Positions 12,036-23,149 of a stretch of 64,000 nt of DNA are shown here, one piece after another. Position 1 is the first letter of the stretch, and each line of letters opens with the position of its first letter. Location: assembly GCA_016808115.1 (NCBI GenBank), contig JAEQBH010001508.1, positions 124,001 to 188,000 of the forward strand, read 5' to 3'. The position numbers were made by a program, and so were the translations under genes. This DNA is from Tetrastigma voinierianum (Eukaryota; Streptophyta; Magnoliopsida; Vitales; Vitaceae). Below the pieces are notes generated by a model. That model had not been told where the DNA came from, did no database searches, and was given only the letters and a program-made list of their open reading frames with translations.

Positions 12036-13348
12036 TGATTATGCCCAAAAAGTGCTATTTTGAACCCTATTTGTTATTATAGGTTTTGGAGTGCTTTTGT
12101 GTACTCACTATTCTAATTAACCCACTTGCACATTACTAACCTTACTTATTCTAATCAATGATCGTATTTTGTGGCAAATTTTGCGCTTGCGAGCTAATCA
12201 TGCTAAATTGTTGGAGTTTATCCAAGCACCTAAGAATTCGAGTTGAACTCATCGTTATAGATCAGATCCTAGAAGGAAAGAAGAGCAAAAAGTGAAGAAC
12301 AATGCACCACTGCAGGAATGCTTTTCCTGCGAGCATCAATTCCCGCCTCCAACAGAGACTGCTTCATCCTCCCGCCGCTCTTGTTCCTCCCGCCTGCTCC
12401 CGCTTACGCCGTGGCCTGCTTGATTTGTTTTTGGTTTTTTCCATTTACCCCTGTAATAGCCTTCCGATTTGTTTTTGCAACTTCCCACACCGAGCATCTA
12501 TATAAGCCTCAAATTGCATAAACTTGAATCAATCAACTCAATCAATAAAGTGACGAGAGAAGCTCCAAATTTCCGCTCCCTCTCCTCCAATTTCTTTATT
12601 TCTTTCCATTTTTCTCGTTATCAAACACCCTTTGATGACAGACAAATCAAAGGATGTTCTACTAAACCTCCCCATCCTGAAGGGGAAGGCCACCGGGTGC
12701 CGCTTTGAGGTAAGCCGCATGTTCTCATGCTCTTCATGTATGTATTTGGCGGGAGAATTCAGGCCCTACTTCTCACCTTAGGGTTAAAATCTCTTGCCAC
12801 GCTTCCTAATGTGTATTTGGGTAAGCTTGGTTCTGGATACTTTCACTAGATCCACTGAGTCAAAGCTGTTTTAGGGTAGTGTTTTTGGAGATGTGTTTTC
12901 ACTGCTATAGACATTTATGCCTAATCAAATGCCATCTTTCAAAAGGAAAACTCTAGTGGTCTAGGTTTGTTAAAATGAAGATCCGTCTGAAAATGACTAT
13001 ATGTCATGCTCCTCAATGCGAAAGAAAAAGACCCGAGGACATGTGTTGGTTGCCTAAAACCCTAAAAACCAAAAGGGGTCTATAATGCAGTTCTGCCTTT
13101 ACATTTTTTTTCTTATTTTAATTTCAGCTCAAGAACAACCAACTCCCTGCTTTTAGACACCACCGTGAAATCCGAACTAAATTCACCGTTTTCTGAGCTT
13201 AACAAAGAAATCATTCAGGCAAAGAAAACTCATCCCCGTGTTCGAATCTCTAGAGATACTATACCGTGAGAGTTTTGCTACTTCAGAGTAGGAGGAATTT
13301 TAGGTTATAAATATTGTTGATTCATAACACCTACTGTGGCATGAATCA
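12036..13348 (+). mobile_element. LARD-A 3' LTR
   Basis: 1313 bp starting TGATTATGCCCAAAAAGTGC (the AG of TTAGTG is lost) and ending TGGCATGAATCA, followed at once by the TSD copy ACGGC. The upstream block contains an inverted GCAGGAA...TTCCTGC pair near 12313-12330 and several CTCCCGC words, then the TATA box at 12499-12505. Confidence 0.85.
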
Positions 13349-13353
13349 ACGGC

Positions 13354-13800
13354 TTAGGGTAAAACATTATGCTTATCCCCATGAAACATTTATACAAACA
13401 CTTCCATTCGTGTGTAGTAACCTCCTACGATCATAATCAAGAAAGACTGGAGGTGTCGCTCAATCCATCCTGCTGTGATGACATCAAATTCGACATGTCC
13501 ATGATCTTAAGGTCCACAAAGTGAGTGCAGAATCCTTGAGACTATAACTCATGCCCGACATATCCGAATAACGTCACCCTAGTTCCTGTGGGAGAACCTG
13601 CCATAACCCACTTTCTTCTAAGGCGTTTGCACCCAAGTTCAAATCTTTACACATGATGCAACAATAAGAGAATGATATGCACTATAATCAAACAATACTC
13701 TTGCCCATAAGCGAGAGAGTAGAAATGTACCTTGAATAACCGACCGATCCAAGCTCACTGAGAAAGCATGATGTGATACTCGGGTCCCCCGGGTCCTGGG
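13354..13800 (-). pseudogene. Aspartic protease remnant of E2
   Basis: On the minus strand, QGTFLLSRLWARVLFDYSAY (13738-13679) matches the region before and including the gypsy retroviral-type protease active site. The expected DTGA/DSGA is changed to DYSA, so the catalytic Gly is lost. Further left, MDMSEFDVI-type wording (about 13500-13480) and TTHTNGS (about 13420) mark the segment after the protease. LARD-A interrupts the reading at 13354. Confidence 0.7.
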
Positions 13801-13859
13801 CAGGAGCTCCGGCTCGACTTGACTCATGCCTCTTGGCCTCATCAGCCTATTCAGGAAGT

Positions 13860-14950
13860 AGTGTGCCTATGCGCAACGCCTTGGGACTCATATTGGCTCA
13901 TCTAGCCCATGGTGGGGTAGGGAGGAACAAACGGAGTCCATGAACGTCCCATTTATGACTGGGACTGGGGTGTCCCATAATGCTGGGATCCCCGCCTCTG
14001 AGGGCAATTCCATCTCATGTGTCCAGGTTAGTGGCAATGGTAACATGTCCTCACCGGCAAGGCTAGTAGCCTTAAAAGTCCCCATTCGGGGATGGCTAAC
14101 CTTAACCTTTGGCCCACACGTGGGCCCCGTCCTGAAACTCTTCGGCGAGCGTATGTCCTCTTACTTTTCCGAATCCAGAAGAAGAAGGTTGGCTCTCCTC
14201 CCTCTTATCTTTGACGCCGACATCCTGGATGCTCCATGCGTCGTCCACCTCCCTCTCAATGGCTATAGCTTTCTTGACCATAAAGTCCATATCTTGTACA
14301 ATGAGTCCCATAATTTTACCCTAGATGGACAATTTCAGACCATTCTTAAATTTTCTCACTTTGGCCATGTCCGTGGCCACATAATCATCAGCGAAACGTG
14401 CTAATTTAGTGAACTTAGCCACGTATTCAAGCACTACTACACCTTTTTGCTTAGTTCTAGGAACTCCAGAGCTTTACATGTTGCAGATGTCGCGCGCCGC
14501 CCATGAAGAGCTCAAGGAACTCTTCCTCCACATCACGTGCTCTCTTAATGCCTTTCACAGGCTTTGACCCAATCCCACCATACTTGGGATTCACCATCTA
14601 GCTGGAATGCAACTAGCCTTATCCTCGTGGCATCGGAGGTGATCTTTATAGCCTCCAAGATCTTGCCAACTTACTGGAACCAATGATTAGCTCCATCGTC
14701 TCCCAAAGGTCGATGGATGATGCCTTTAAACCTTGAGGTTACTCTGCCCTCCCGACCTCACACATTTTGCACTGGTCTGCGGCAATGGTGGTAGCCACAA
14801 CACGTCGTGTGTAATGGTAGCGTACGGGCAAAGATCAATAACCTTCCATGAAGGCTTGTTGACAAAGGCCACACACTGTCATTGTCTCCACCCACCGCCT
14901 ATGATCCTTTTCCTCTCAACTAGCCATATCTACATGTATGAAAACAATTC
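13860..14950 (-). pseudogene. gag polyprotein remnant of E2
   Basis: On the minus strand, about 14660-14540, TRIRLVAFQLDGESQVWWDW is the core of a gypsy gag domain (retrotrans_gag type). Then AIAIEREVDDAWSIQDVG and KDKREESQPSSS (14265-14180) match the gag segment preceding the zinc knuckle, and 14085-13890 sits where the CCHC knuckle should be, with its cysteines decayed. Gag would form the virus-like particle. Multiple stops and shifts separate the blocks. Confidence 0.75.
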
Positions 14951-15017
14951 AGCCTAGCAAAAGTATCCCAAAGAAATAGGGATCAAATATAAACTTGAGA
15001 TTTCATTGTTCAATTAG

Positions 15018-16755
15018 TGATGCCCCAACCTCGGCACAGGGTGTCGGGCTGAGGTCATTCATTTTTTTCCTTCTCGTATAAACTTTAAGCTAGTTCATTC
15101 ATATAATGTTAAACATTTAACTTGTATTATATTATGTAGCAACGGATTGCAAAATATATATACAAGCTCCATATATGGAAATGTTCAACATTTACAATAT
15201 TTACATTTGTTTACAAAATTTCATATACAAAATAAACCTAAAGGTCTTCCAGTGGGCACCTATGGATGCGTGGGGCCTTGATCGCCGATGTGATCAGCCT
15301 GTCCTCCGGTTTCCTTTCTCTCGCACCTACACGGATTGAACACCGTGCTAAGCTTTACGCTTAGTGGGAATAAGGGACTCTATTAGTCACTACACTTCAT
15401 ACAAATGCATATAACACATATAACATTGCGCATTCTTATCATTCTCATATATATATACTTTTCATAAACTAGCTTTCATTTTTTTATCATCTTCCATATA
15501 TACTTTTCTATGTCATCTCAGACTTACTTTTATTTTTGTAATCAGATATATCATCGCAGAGATAGCAATGTTATATGCTTCATATCATGTCATATATTCT
15601 TGACATTTCATTTGTATATACTGCTTATTTTCTTTTTATGTTTCATGTCTCAATATAAACCTTAGAAGTGTGGATACAAAGAAACTATAAGTGGTCTAAA
15701 GGCCAGAATTTCACTGTAGGAAACAGTTGGTCTAAGGCCCGAATACACAAGAGACATTGTATGAGATAATGACTATCTATAAGGTCTGAGGCAGACCCTT
15801 TCGGGGCCACCGTGATCCAAACGGATCTATCTCATCACCCAAACGGCCTAATATCAGAACTTGCATGTCAGCAGATTTAGTTTTCCCACAGTAGTGCCCA
15901 ACATCCCTTCACTGTGGTTCTGGGCACAATCAATATGTATTTTTATGTTCAAGATATCTCATATTCTCGAATAATTATCTAGCTTGGCCCGGTAATCATA
16001 TGTGATATGGAATTGATGTATACAATTTACTAAGGACTCACTTCAAATTCCCTTTATTTCTTACCCAAAATTCAACTCTAAGGTCCGCTAATGACATATG
16101 ATCAAAATAGGAATTTTTCTTCTCGGGTTCAACTTCAACTAGATTCCTCTCAAAACACATATCTAGAGCCTTAGAGCTCTTTCCTCAATTCAACCCCTAC
16201 ACTAAAATGAATTTAGAGTTCCCAAACCCAAACTGATACACGTATGATAGAGAAGGTTCTAAACCATGTATCTAAACTTCTAAACCAAAACTAGACTTCC
16301 ATACTCCCATAGTTTCCATACAACTATACCTCACCCCATACCAATACCATAGTTCCATATTGCACCCAAGACATGTATCCATACACCGTGATCTTCTTTT
16401 TTCCTTTCCTTTCTTTCTTTCTTTCTTTTCTTCTACTTCTTTTTCTTCTCTTTCTTCTTCTCTCTCTTATCCGTGTTTAGAGCCTTTCCAAGACCAAAAT
16501 GAGATATTTATTTTGGTCTTATCCCCTTATTTGATCTTATCCCTTTATTTCACTCTTGTCCTCCAACTTTCTAATATTTGCACCAATCTATGATATTTTC
16601 TTACAATAGTTCAAATCTTCTTTATTATTTTAATTTAACTTATGCATATTCCTACTTTTGTTTTTATCTTTATTTTATTCCGGACAAATATAATTTACTT
16701 TTATTATACCCTAAACATGTTATAAAACCGTTAGGGTATAATTTGGGGTGTTACA
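15018..16755 (-). mobile_element. Solo LTR inserted in E2 leader
   Basis: On the minus strand it starts TGTAACACCCCAAATTATAC (16755 leftwards) and ends GGTTGGGGCATCA (15018), with no PBS or gag of its own beside it. It is flanked by ATTAG (15013-15017) and AGTAG (16756-16760), a 5-bp duplication with one change. The first 50 bases contain the TATACCCTAA/TTAGGGTATA inverted repeat also found in other LTRs here. Length 1738 bp. The gag to its left belongs to E2, whose own LTR and PBS lie to the right. Confidence 0.7.
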
Positions 16756-16760
16756 AGTAG

Positions 16761-17019
16761 TGCATGTGCCGACTACTAATAGACATCCATATCCCGAATT
16801 ATCTTGTTCGTTCTTTTTCCTGAACCCTTAAGGTTATGTGTTTTAACCCTAGTGTTCTTGTTTCCATATACACTTTACCATGTATATTATTCACACAACA
16901 CACAACACACAATCTTGTAGCATATTACACAAATATGAAAATGCAATAATAATGAATGGCAATGGTCTAGACCATGCCTATCTCCTGGGTAATCGCAAAC
17001 TTATGCTCTGTCACTGTCA
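16761..17019 (-). other. E2 primer binding site and leader
   Basis: On the minus strand GACAGAGCATAAGTTTGCG follows the LTR end GGGGCATCCA (17020). It aligns with the iMet-type PBS and leader of the related element at 63757 (TGGTATCAGAGCATAGG), with the first half of the PBS decayed. The leader is non-coding and is cut at 16761 by the solo LTR. Confidence 0.5.
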
Positions 17020-17106
17020 TGGATGCCCCAACCGGGTCGCTGATCACCCATCAACCCCAGAATACCTATTGATATTGTATAACCCGATACCCCACAATTG
17101 TGTCCT

Positions 17107-17115
17107 ATTTATCGG
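17107..17115 (-). promoter_or_regulatory. Possible TATA-like element in the E2 LTR
   Basis: GATAAATAGG on the minus strand lies about 150 bp downstream of the TGTCGCGACA array. The layout resembles the Athila-like LTR, where the same word array precedes CTATAAATAGAAG. Weak single-motif evidence. Confidence 0.25.
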
Positions 17116-17272
17116 GATCCATAAATTGACGAAAACAGACAGAGCTTCCTTTGTACTAGAGCTCGATGAATCAAAACTCACCTACTTTTAAGTCCCAGGT
17201 TTGTTTAGGCGGAAAAGGTCTTTCCTAAGTAAACAACCCAACAAAAGGCAACTAAAGGCAGCAACAGTGCAA

Positions 17273-17510
17273 TGTCGCGACATCAACAGAGGAATGTCGC
17301 GACATTAACAACTCAACAATGTCGCATTGATCGCCAATACGCGCATCGGGCCGCTAAGCTGTGACATCGGCTTCCAATGTCGCGACATTGAAAGCTCAAT
17401 GTCGCAACATCGAAACCCAATGTCACGACATTGGCTAAAACCAAAGCCATCGGTCTTTTGACTCTGTTGCGACATCAGGCCAATGTAACGGCATCGACTT
17501 TCCAATTTTG
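17273..17510. repeat. Second array of the word TGTCGCGACA
   Basis: Perfect copies at 17273-17282, 17295-17304 and 17378-17387, plus variants such as TGTCGCAACA, TGTCACGACA and TGTTGCGACA, about nine in 240 bp. Typical spacing is 22-25 bp or multiples. It lies in the E2 LTR, which is otherwise unlike the LTR at 2598-5393 carrying the same word. Confidence 0.85.
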
Positions 17511-18065
17511 TGACATAGGTTGAAACTGTAGCCGATAACCTCCTAGGTTCTCCTCGACGGACTAGGAAACTCGCCTTGGCGTAGGGTTTTGCCCAAAACC
17601 CGACTTGTACAATACACAATAACTTGACCCCTCCAAGGCCCAATATGACACAATGACCGCTTCGAGTCCATATGGCCATATTCACAAAAAATTGATGTAA
17701 GACTAAATTGAAAACAGTCTATATGAGTTCAACTACAACTCATTAATACATCAGTACATGTCAAAATGAATTTACTTCAAACGTTTATGTAATGATTACA
17801 AAGCCACAGAAGTCACTTCGCTTCTCTCATGGTCTGATGAGGACCGACATCGACGCATTTCTTGTACCTGAAATGTTATCCCATATAGGGTGAGCCACAC
17901 CTAATAGAGTAATTCCTACAGAGGCTACTTCCCACCTAAGTGCACATGCAATGCTTACACTTAACAAATTTTCACATTCACATCACAATTCCAAGCAAGA
18001 TATGCAATCCTAGGTTGGAATTCTACATGTCATGCCATGAAATGAGATGCGACTCACTCATGCAC

Positions 18066-18152
18066 TATACCCGAGTTTTTACCGACTCCCATCATACTTG
18101 AGTCTTTACCGACTCCCATCATACTCGAGTCTTTATCGACTCCCACCACATA
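18066..18152 (-). repeat. Three tandem copies of a ~30-bp unit in the E2 LTR
   Basis: Repeats of CGAGTCTTTACCGACTCCCA with small changes (GAGTTTTTACC, GAGTCTTTACC, GAGTCTTTATC). The reverse-complement wording GGGAGTC(GG)...GAGGACT occurs in the plus-strand LTR near 62998-63130. Confidence 0.8.
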
Positions 18153-18486
18153 ATGCAACACCAATGTGTGGTAAAATCCATCATTGATGGATTACATCTA
18201 ATGATCATTTTCAAACAAAATTCATTTGTTTATAAACCAAAAGCTTTTTGGATGTTACACCTCAAATGATGATTTCATTTACAAAACCATGTGTCTTTTT
18301 TGGGTAGCGAATTTTCGGGGTCTTACCGTAGGCTCCGTACGCCTTCCAACACTTTTTTGGAATTTCACCGTTGAAGTTTCTGAACCAATTCGGGTTTTTC
18401 ACCCGAGGGAGTATTTAGCCCTTCTTTCTATTACCCGACAAAAGTTTTTACCATTTTATTCCATAGTGTGACTTTGTTGGGCTTTG

Positions 18487-19844
18487 TGATTAGTGCCCAA
18501 AAAGTGCTATTTTGAACCCTATTTATTATAGGTTTTGAGTGCTTTTTGTATACTAATCATTCTAATTAACCCGATTTACACATTATGTCCCTACTATTCT
18601 AATCTGATCGTGATTTTGTGGCAAATTTTGCAATTTTTTTGTAAGCTAATCATGCCAACATTGTCGAAGTCGACCAAACATGAAGAATTCGAAATAACCT
18701 CAACATCATGATCAGAGACCAAGAGGAAAGAAGAGCATAAAATGGAAGAAAATGAAGCGTGGAGCAATGGAACAAAGAGTCGTGGAGAAATAAGTTTAAC
18801 AAAGGCACCGCTTATGCCGGAATTTTTCGCTATATAATTTTTCGCTTATGATAGCCAAAATCACTGTTCATAGCGAAAATTTTTGCTTCCTGTTTTTGTG
18901 TTCAAAACGACCGCTTTGGTTTTTCTCTTTCTTACCCTTGTAATAACTATGTTTTGGTTTGTTTTTTGTAATTTCCTTGCTCTACACACTATATGCTTGA
19001 GTCAAGGTTTTGTAAACATCAATCAACACTATAATAAATTCTGGGAGAAGCTTTCACCTCTCCCCCGTTTCTCGCTCTTCTCTCGTTTCCTTTTCTCTTA
19101 GTTTTCTGCATCTTTTCTCAGCCAAACACCTCCAAGGATGACAACTTTGAGGATGGTTGGCTAAAACCCTTCCTCTTTGAAGTAGAAGGTCAGCCATGAT
19201 CTAAAGCCGCTGAGGTTCTGCTCTTCACTTGTATCCACCGCTGCCACCGTGTTCCCTTTCTAACTTTAGGTTTTATCTCCTTGAATCTCCTTTGAATGGC
19301 TATTATTTGGTAAGCTTAGGTTCGAGTGGATGCTTAATGTTAGATCCACTGATATTCATTAGTTACCCTCTATGACCCATTGAAAGGGGAGTCCAGGAGA
19401 CTTTTTCTTCACTGTCGGTGACCACTGATGGCCAGTAGATGCCATTTTTCAAAAAGGATAAATATTTTGGGTTAGGTTTTATAGCTAAATGAAGATCCGG
19501 TTCGGGAGATGACTATATGTCATCCCAACGCGAAACAACCCCGAGGACCCCCGCTGCTCCTAGAATCAGCCCGCATCCCGACACTTCGAGACTTCTTTTT
19601 ACATTTTGACAGATTTAATTTCGCTTGCCAACCATTACACCCCCTGTTTTTATCAAAACCCCAAAATCCAAATTTAATTCACCAGTTTTGATTTCACTTA
19701 AATCATTTGTACGAAGAAAACCCATCCCTGTGTTCGACTTAGATCACTATACTGCGTAGTGAGTTTCGACTACTAAGTAGTAGGGAGGAAAATAGGGATA
19801 CAAATTTTGTATTGATCTTGATCATCTTAATGTGGGCACAATCA
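18487..19844 (+). mobile_element. LARD-B 5' LTR
   Basis: Starts TGATTAGTGCCCAAAAAGTG and ends GGCACAATCA. The promoter-proximal region (18826-18888) carries the words TTTTTCGCTAT, TTTTCGCTTA, ATAGCC and ATAGCGAAAATTTTTG. The TATA position reads CTATATGC (about 18990) and looks damaged. Confidence 0.85.
18826..18888. repeat. ATAGCGAAAA/TTTTCGCTAT inverted words in LARD-B 5' LTR
   Basis: Two copies of the TTTTTCGCT form and one of the complementary ATAGCGAAAATTTTT form lie within 60 bp and could fold back. Counterparts are at 22086-22195 in the 3' LTR and 20186-20206 in the internal region. Confidence 0.75.
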
Positions 19845-19986
19845 AATGGACGCTGCCATGTGGGATGGTGCTTCAAGTGCATTTGATTTAGTCAGGGAAC
19901 ACCAGGATCCTCATCACAAGTTTTGTGAATTTCCTTTTATCATTTCACAAATATTTTTTTATTTTCATTTCACTAAAAAAAAAAAG

Positions 19987-20008
19987 ATATATATATATAT
20001 ATATATAA

Positions 20009-20039
<31 letters not shown>
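19987..20039. repeat. (TA)n microsatellite
   Basis: Alternating TA with one AAGT interruption, after an A-rich run. It sits close behind the LARD-B PBS region. Confidence 0.96.
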
Positions 20040-20045
<6 letters not shown>

Positions 20046-20185
20046 TTTGTCTCTCAAAAAAAAATTTTTTTTATTTTTTATTATTTTATTTATTATTTAT
20101 TAATTATTTTATTTTGTTTTTCAAAAAAAAAAAAAAAAAAAAAGTGTTTCACAAGCATTTTCGCTGCTTAGCTTGGGCTCATAGC

Positions 20186-20206
20186 ATAGCGAAAATTTTT
20201 CGCTAT
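20186..20206. repeat. Near-perfect 21-bp palindrome in LARD-B
   Basis: ATAGCGAAAA-T-TTTTCGCTAT, ten-base arms around one central base. It is a joined version of the words seen separately in both LARD-B LTRs. LARD-A has only diverged wording (AATTTCGCAG, ATTTTCGCAG) at the matching place, 10180-10220. Confidence 0.9.
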
Positions 20207-21021
20207 GGGCCCACTTTGACCTCCTCCACTTTGCTTGCTCATAACTTTTTCTATCTCGAACTCCTGCTTTAGGCGTTCTTGGAAACACTGGAAAGCTTAG
20301 AGAGTGTAGAATCCAAATATGGCCAGAAAGAACAATTTTGAAATTATTATGAATGTGTAATTTGTAAAATTCTCCAACTGGTCACTTTTTTTCCTCTATT
20401 TTCTTTCTCTCTCCTAACTTGTTTGTTTGAGTTCAAACCGAGTGAATAAGGTGTCGATGGAAAGCTTGCGGTCTCCTATCCAGAAATGATCATTCATCAT
20501 GATATAAATGACTCCTCCCCTAAATTTCCCCAATCCGAGCCCCATTTCTGAATTCAGATGTTTAGTCGTGAGAGCATGGGGTTTAAGGACTTTTGTACTT
20601 ATATTTTTGTTACTATTTTAAGCAAGCCCATTTTGTGATGTTCAGTGGCTTGCTGGGTTCCATTTCTATAAAGCTGTTATAATATACAGCTTACTTTTTC
20701 AAAATTTGGACCCATTTTGCAACCAAAAATTTTGTGTGTTTTGCCTAGCTCATAGTTTGAAAAATTGAAACTTTGTCCAATTCTATTGATGTTAGATTGG
20801 TTCCATGCCTAATTGAGTGGATGGGATTGAAGGAATTCTTGTCGCTTTCAACCTTTTCTTCCAACTTTATCTGAATCCAATAATCGAGCACATTAGGTTT
20901 CATAATGATAGGCTGAAACCTACAAGAACCTCCTTTACTTTGCACAACCTACCCTAGTTTCATTGACCACCTTTAATGGGTTAAGGACCCATGTGGAAAG
21001 AAGGCCAATGCGTCTTCGAAG

Positions 21022-21078
21022 AAAAAAAAAGAGAAAAAGAAAAGAAAAAAGAAAAGAAAAAAGAAAAGAAAAAGAATA
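21022..21078 (+). repeat. Purine-only tract in LARD-B
   Basis: An A/G run of about 57 bp (AAAAAGAGAAAAAGAAAAG-type), the counterpart of 11236-11290 in LARD-A. Confidence 0.8.
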
Positions 21079-21765
21079 AATATTGCAATGCTTTGCCTTG
21101 AAACCCGAGCACGGTCCGAGGGGTATATGGCGAAGCCCTTAAAACCTGTGCCCTAAACCTTCACCGGCTGGGAGTCACTGACTTGTGTTCGCTACGGGTG
21201 GATGGGTGGAGCGAAGTTGTAGGTGCTGGAGTCTCTAAATCATTCTTGAGTCCCAAGAAACTCTTTAGATTTTGTACGAAAGATCCTTGGTGGCTTGATG
21301 CCCTAAACTATTGGTCGGGAGTCGCCGGGTTAACTCGTTACACGGACTTTGGTGAAGCTCAACCCTCGCATTGCAATCTCTGCCAACACAAAAAAGAATT
21401 GTGGAATAAGAGGTGGGTCCTGGATCTATTTAGTTGCTAGTATGATAGGTCGTAGTAGCTTAGGTTAGGGGAGAGTGCGCTTCGCAGCTTATCATGAGAA
21501 CCGATCAAACAACACTTAGATTTTGGTGAAGTTTCTTAGTTGATTCACCAAGAATATTTCTTTGATACTCAATTTTGTATGGCATTCATTCTCTCATGAT
21601 AGTTATTGGACACAGATTGATGATTCTTACTTAGTGGTTAGGCATTACCTATTCCACAACCTTTTGAAATATAAATTTTGTAATACTCTTGTTATCGTTG
21701 TATGCTCTTTCTTTCTCTCTTTCTTTCTTTCATTGCTGGGTGGACTCAGCAATTTGTCGGGGTTT

Positions 21766-23144
21766 TGATTAGTGCCCAAAAAGTGCTATTTGAACCCATT
21801 TATTATAGTTTTTATGCTTTTATACTAATCATCTTAATTAACCCATTTACACATTGGGCTGGCCCTACTATCTATCGATCGATTTTAGGCAAATTTTGCA
21901 GTTTTTTATGAGCTAATCATGCCAACATTGTTGGAGTCGATCCAAAACATTTAAGAATTCGAAATTTCAAACTCAAATATCATAGATCGTAGACCAAGAG
22001 AGTAAGAAAGAGAAAATGTAAGAAAATGAAGCAGAGCAGTTTAATTAAAGAGCGGAGGAACAAAGGTAAATTCTTCATATAAATGAATTTTTCGCTATCA
22101 TATGAATGATCGTGCAGTATAGCGAAAATTTCACTTTCAAGAGGTATATATTTTCGCTTAAGATAGCGAAATCACCGTCTATAGCGAAATTTTTAGTTTT
22201 CTTTTTTGTGTTCAAACGACCCGTTTTGGTTTTTCCTTTCTACCCTTTGTAATAACTTATGTTTTGGTTTGTTTTTGTAATTTCCCTGTTCGCATACCTA
22301 TATAAGCTAGAGTCAGTGCCTGTAAACATCAATCAACATCATATACTCTTGGGAGAAGCTTTCACTTCCCGCTTCGCTCTCTTCTCTGTTTTTCTATTTT
22401 CTGCATCTTTCAGAGCCAAACACCCTCCAAGGATGACAACTGGGAGGATGGTTACAAAACCCTTCCCTTTGAAGTAAAAGGTCAGCTGGTGCAGATCAGG
22501 CCGTTGGAGGCTCCCCGTTCTTCACACGGTATCCACCGGCCACTGTGTTCCCTTCTAACTTTAGGTTTTTATCTCCTCAATCTCCTCGTTTCTCTGGCTA
22601 CATTTGCAAGCTTAGGTTCAAAGTGATGCTTAATGTTAGATCCACTGATATTCATTAGTTACCCTATGACCCATTAAGGGGAGTCCAGAGACTTTTCTTC
22701 ACTGTTTCAAGTGACCACTGATGGGCAGTAGATGCCATTTTTTCAAAAGGATAAATATTTTGCCAGTTTGAGGCCAACGTAAGCATCCTGGCTCAGGAGA
22801 TGATTTGGCATGTCATCTTCCCCAACGTGAGGAAATGACCCTGAGGACCCCTCAGTTGCCCTAGAATCCTAAGCCCAATATCCTGATACTTCAAGGAGAC
22901 TTCTTTTGCATTTTATTTTATTTAAATTCTGGGCCAGCTAACCATTATACCCCCGCTTTTATCAAAACCCCAAACTAAATTTAATTCACCATTTTGACTC
23001 ACTTTTAAATCATTTGTACGAATAATACCCATCCCCGTGTTCTAATTCCTGGGGACTGTACTACATCACAAAGAATACTACGACAAGAGAGGAAAATAGG
23101 ATACAAATTTTGTTGATTCCGATCACCCCATCAGTATCTAATCA
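21766..23144 (+). mobile_element. LARD-B 3' LTR
   Basis: Starts TGATTAGTGCCCAAAAAGTG and ends CTAATCA before the TSD copy CTTTT. It contains four or five ATAGCGAAA/TTTCGCTAT words (22086-22195) and an intact TATA box (22299-22305, CCTATATAAGCTAG). It shows many small indels against the 5' LTR. Confidence 0.85.
22299..22305 (+). promoter_or_regulatory. TATA box of LARD-B 3' LTR
   Basis: TATATAA in ACCTATATAAGCTAGAG, about 100 bp downstream of the TTTCGCTAT word cluster; aligned with the LARD-A TATA boxes. Confidence 0.5.
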
Positions 23145-23149
23145 CTTTT

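Larger units (their letters stand above)
17020..18486 (-). mobile_element. E2 5' LTR, promoter-distal part (R/U5 side)
   Basis: This is the downstream part of the E2 LTR. Around 18066-18150 it carries three copies of a roughly 30-bp unit (CGAGTCTTTACCGACTCCCATCAT); the inverse wording recurs at 62990-63150 in the related plus-strand LTR, which ties the two to one family. It also holds the word array at 17273-17510. LARD-B interrupts the LTR at 18487; the rest is at 23150-24584. Confidence 0.6.
19845..21765 (+). other. LARD-B internal region, non-coding
   Basis: It begins with AATGGACGCTGCCATGTGGG, which resembles a decayed Asp-type PBS (TGGCGCCGNTGCCGGGGA), then shared LARD wording, a (TA)n tract (19987-20039), A/T runs to 20140, and blocks common with LARD-A. 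It ends in GTCGGGGTTT (21756-21765) in the PPT position. ORFs present are short and not shared in frame with LARD-A. No gag or pol is seen. Confidence 0.65.
18487..23144 (+). mobile_element. LARD-B: second complete non-autonomous LTR element
   Basis: LTRs at 18487-19844 (1358 bp) and 21766-23144 (1379 bp) begin TGATTAGTGCCC and end with ATCA. The internal region of 1921 bp is non-coding. Flanks are CTTTG (18482-18486) and CTTTT (23145-23149), a 5-bp duplication with one change. Internal blocks match LARD-A in order, including the purine tract and the phrase CTCCAACTGGTCAC. It is inserted in the LTR of E2. LARD-A's extra internal block of about 1 kb is absent. Confidence 0.85.

Noticed and set aside
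13940..14404. Plus-strand ORF of 154 codons
   Set aside because: Antisense shadow of the E2 gag/zinc-knuckle region, which is recognisable on the minus strand.
16705..16740. Interstitial telomere repeat
   Set aside because: Only one CCCTAAA-type unit per arm, as part of a conserved LTR-edge inverted repeat, with no tandem TTTAGGG.
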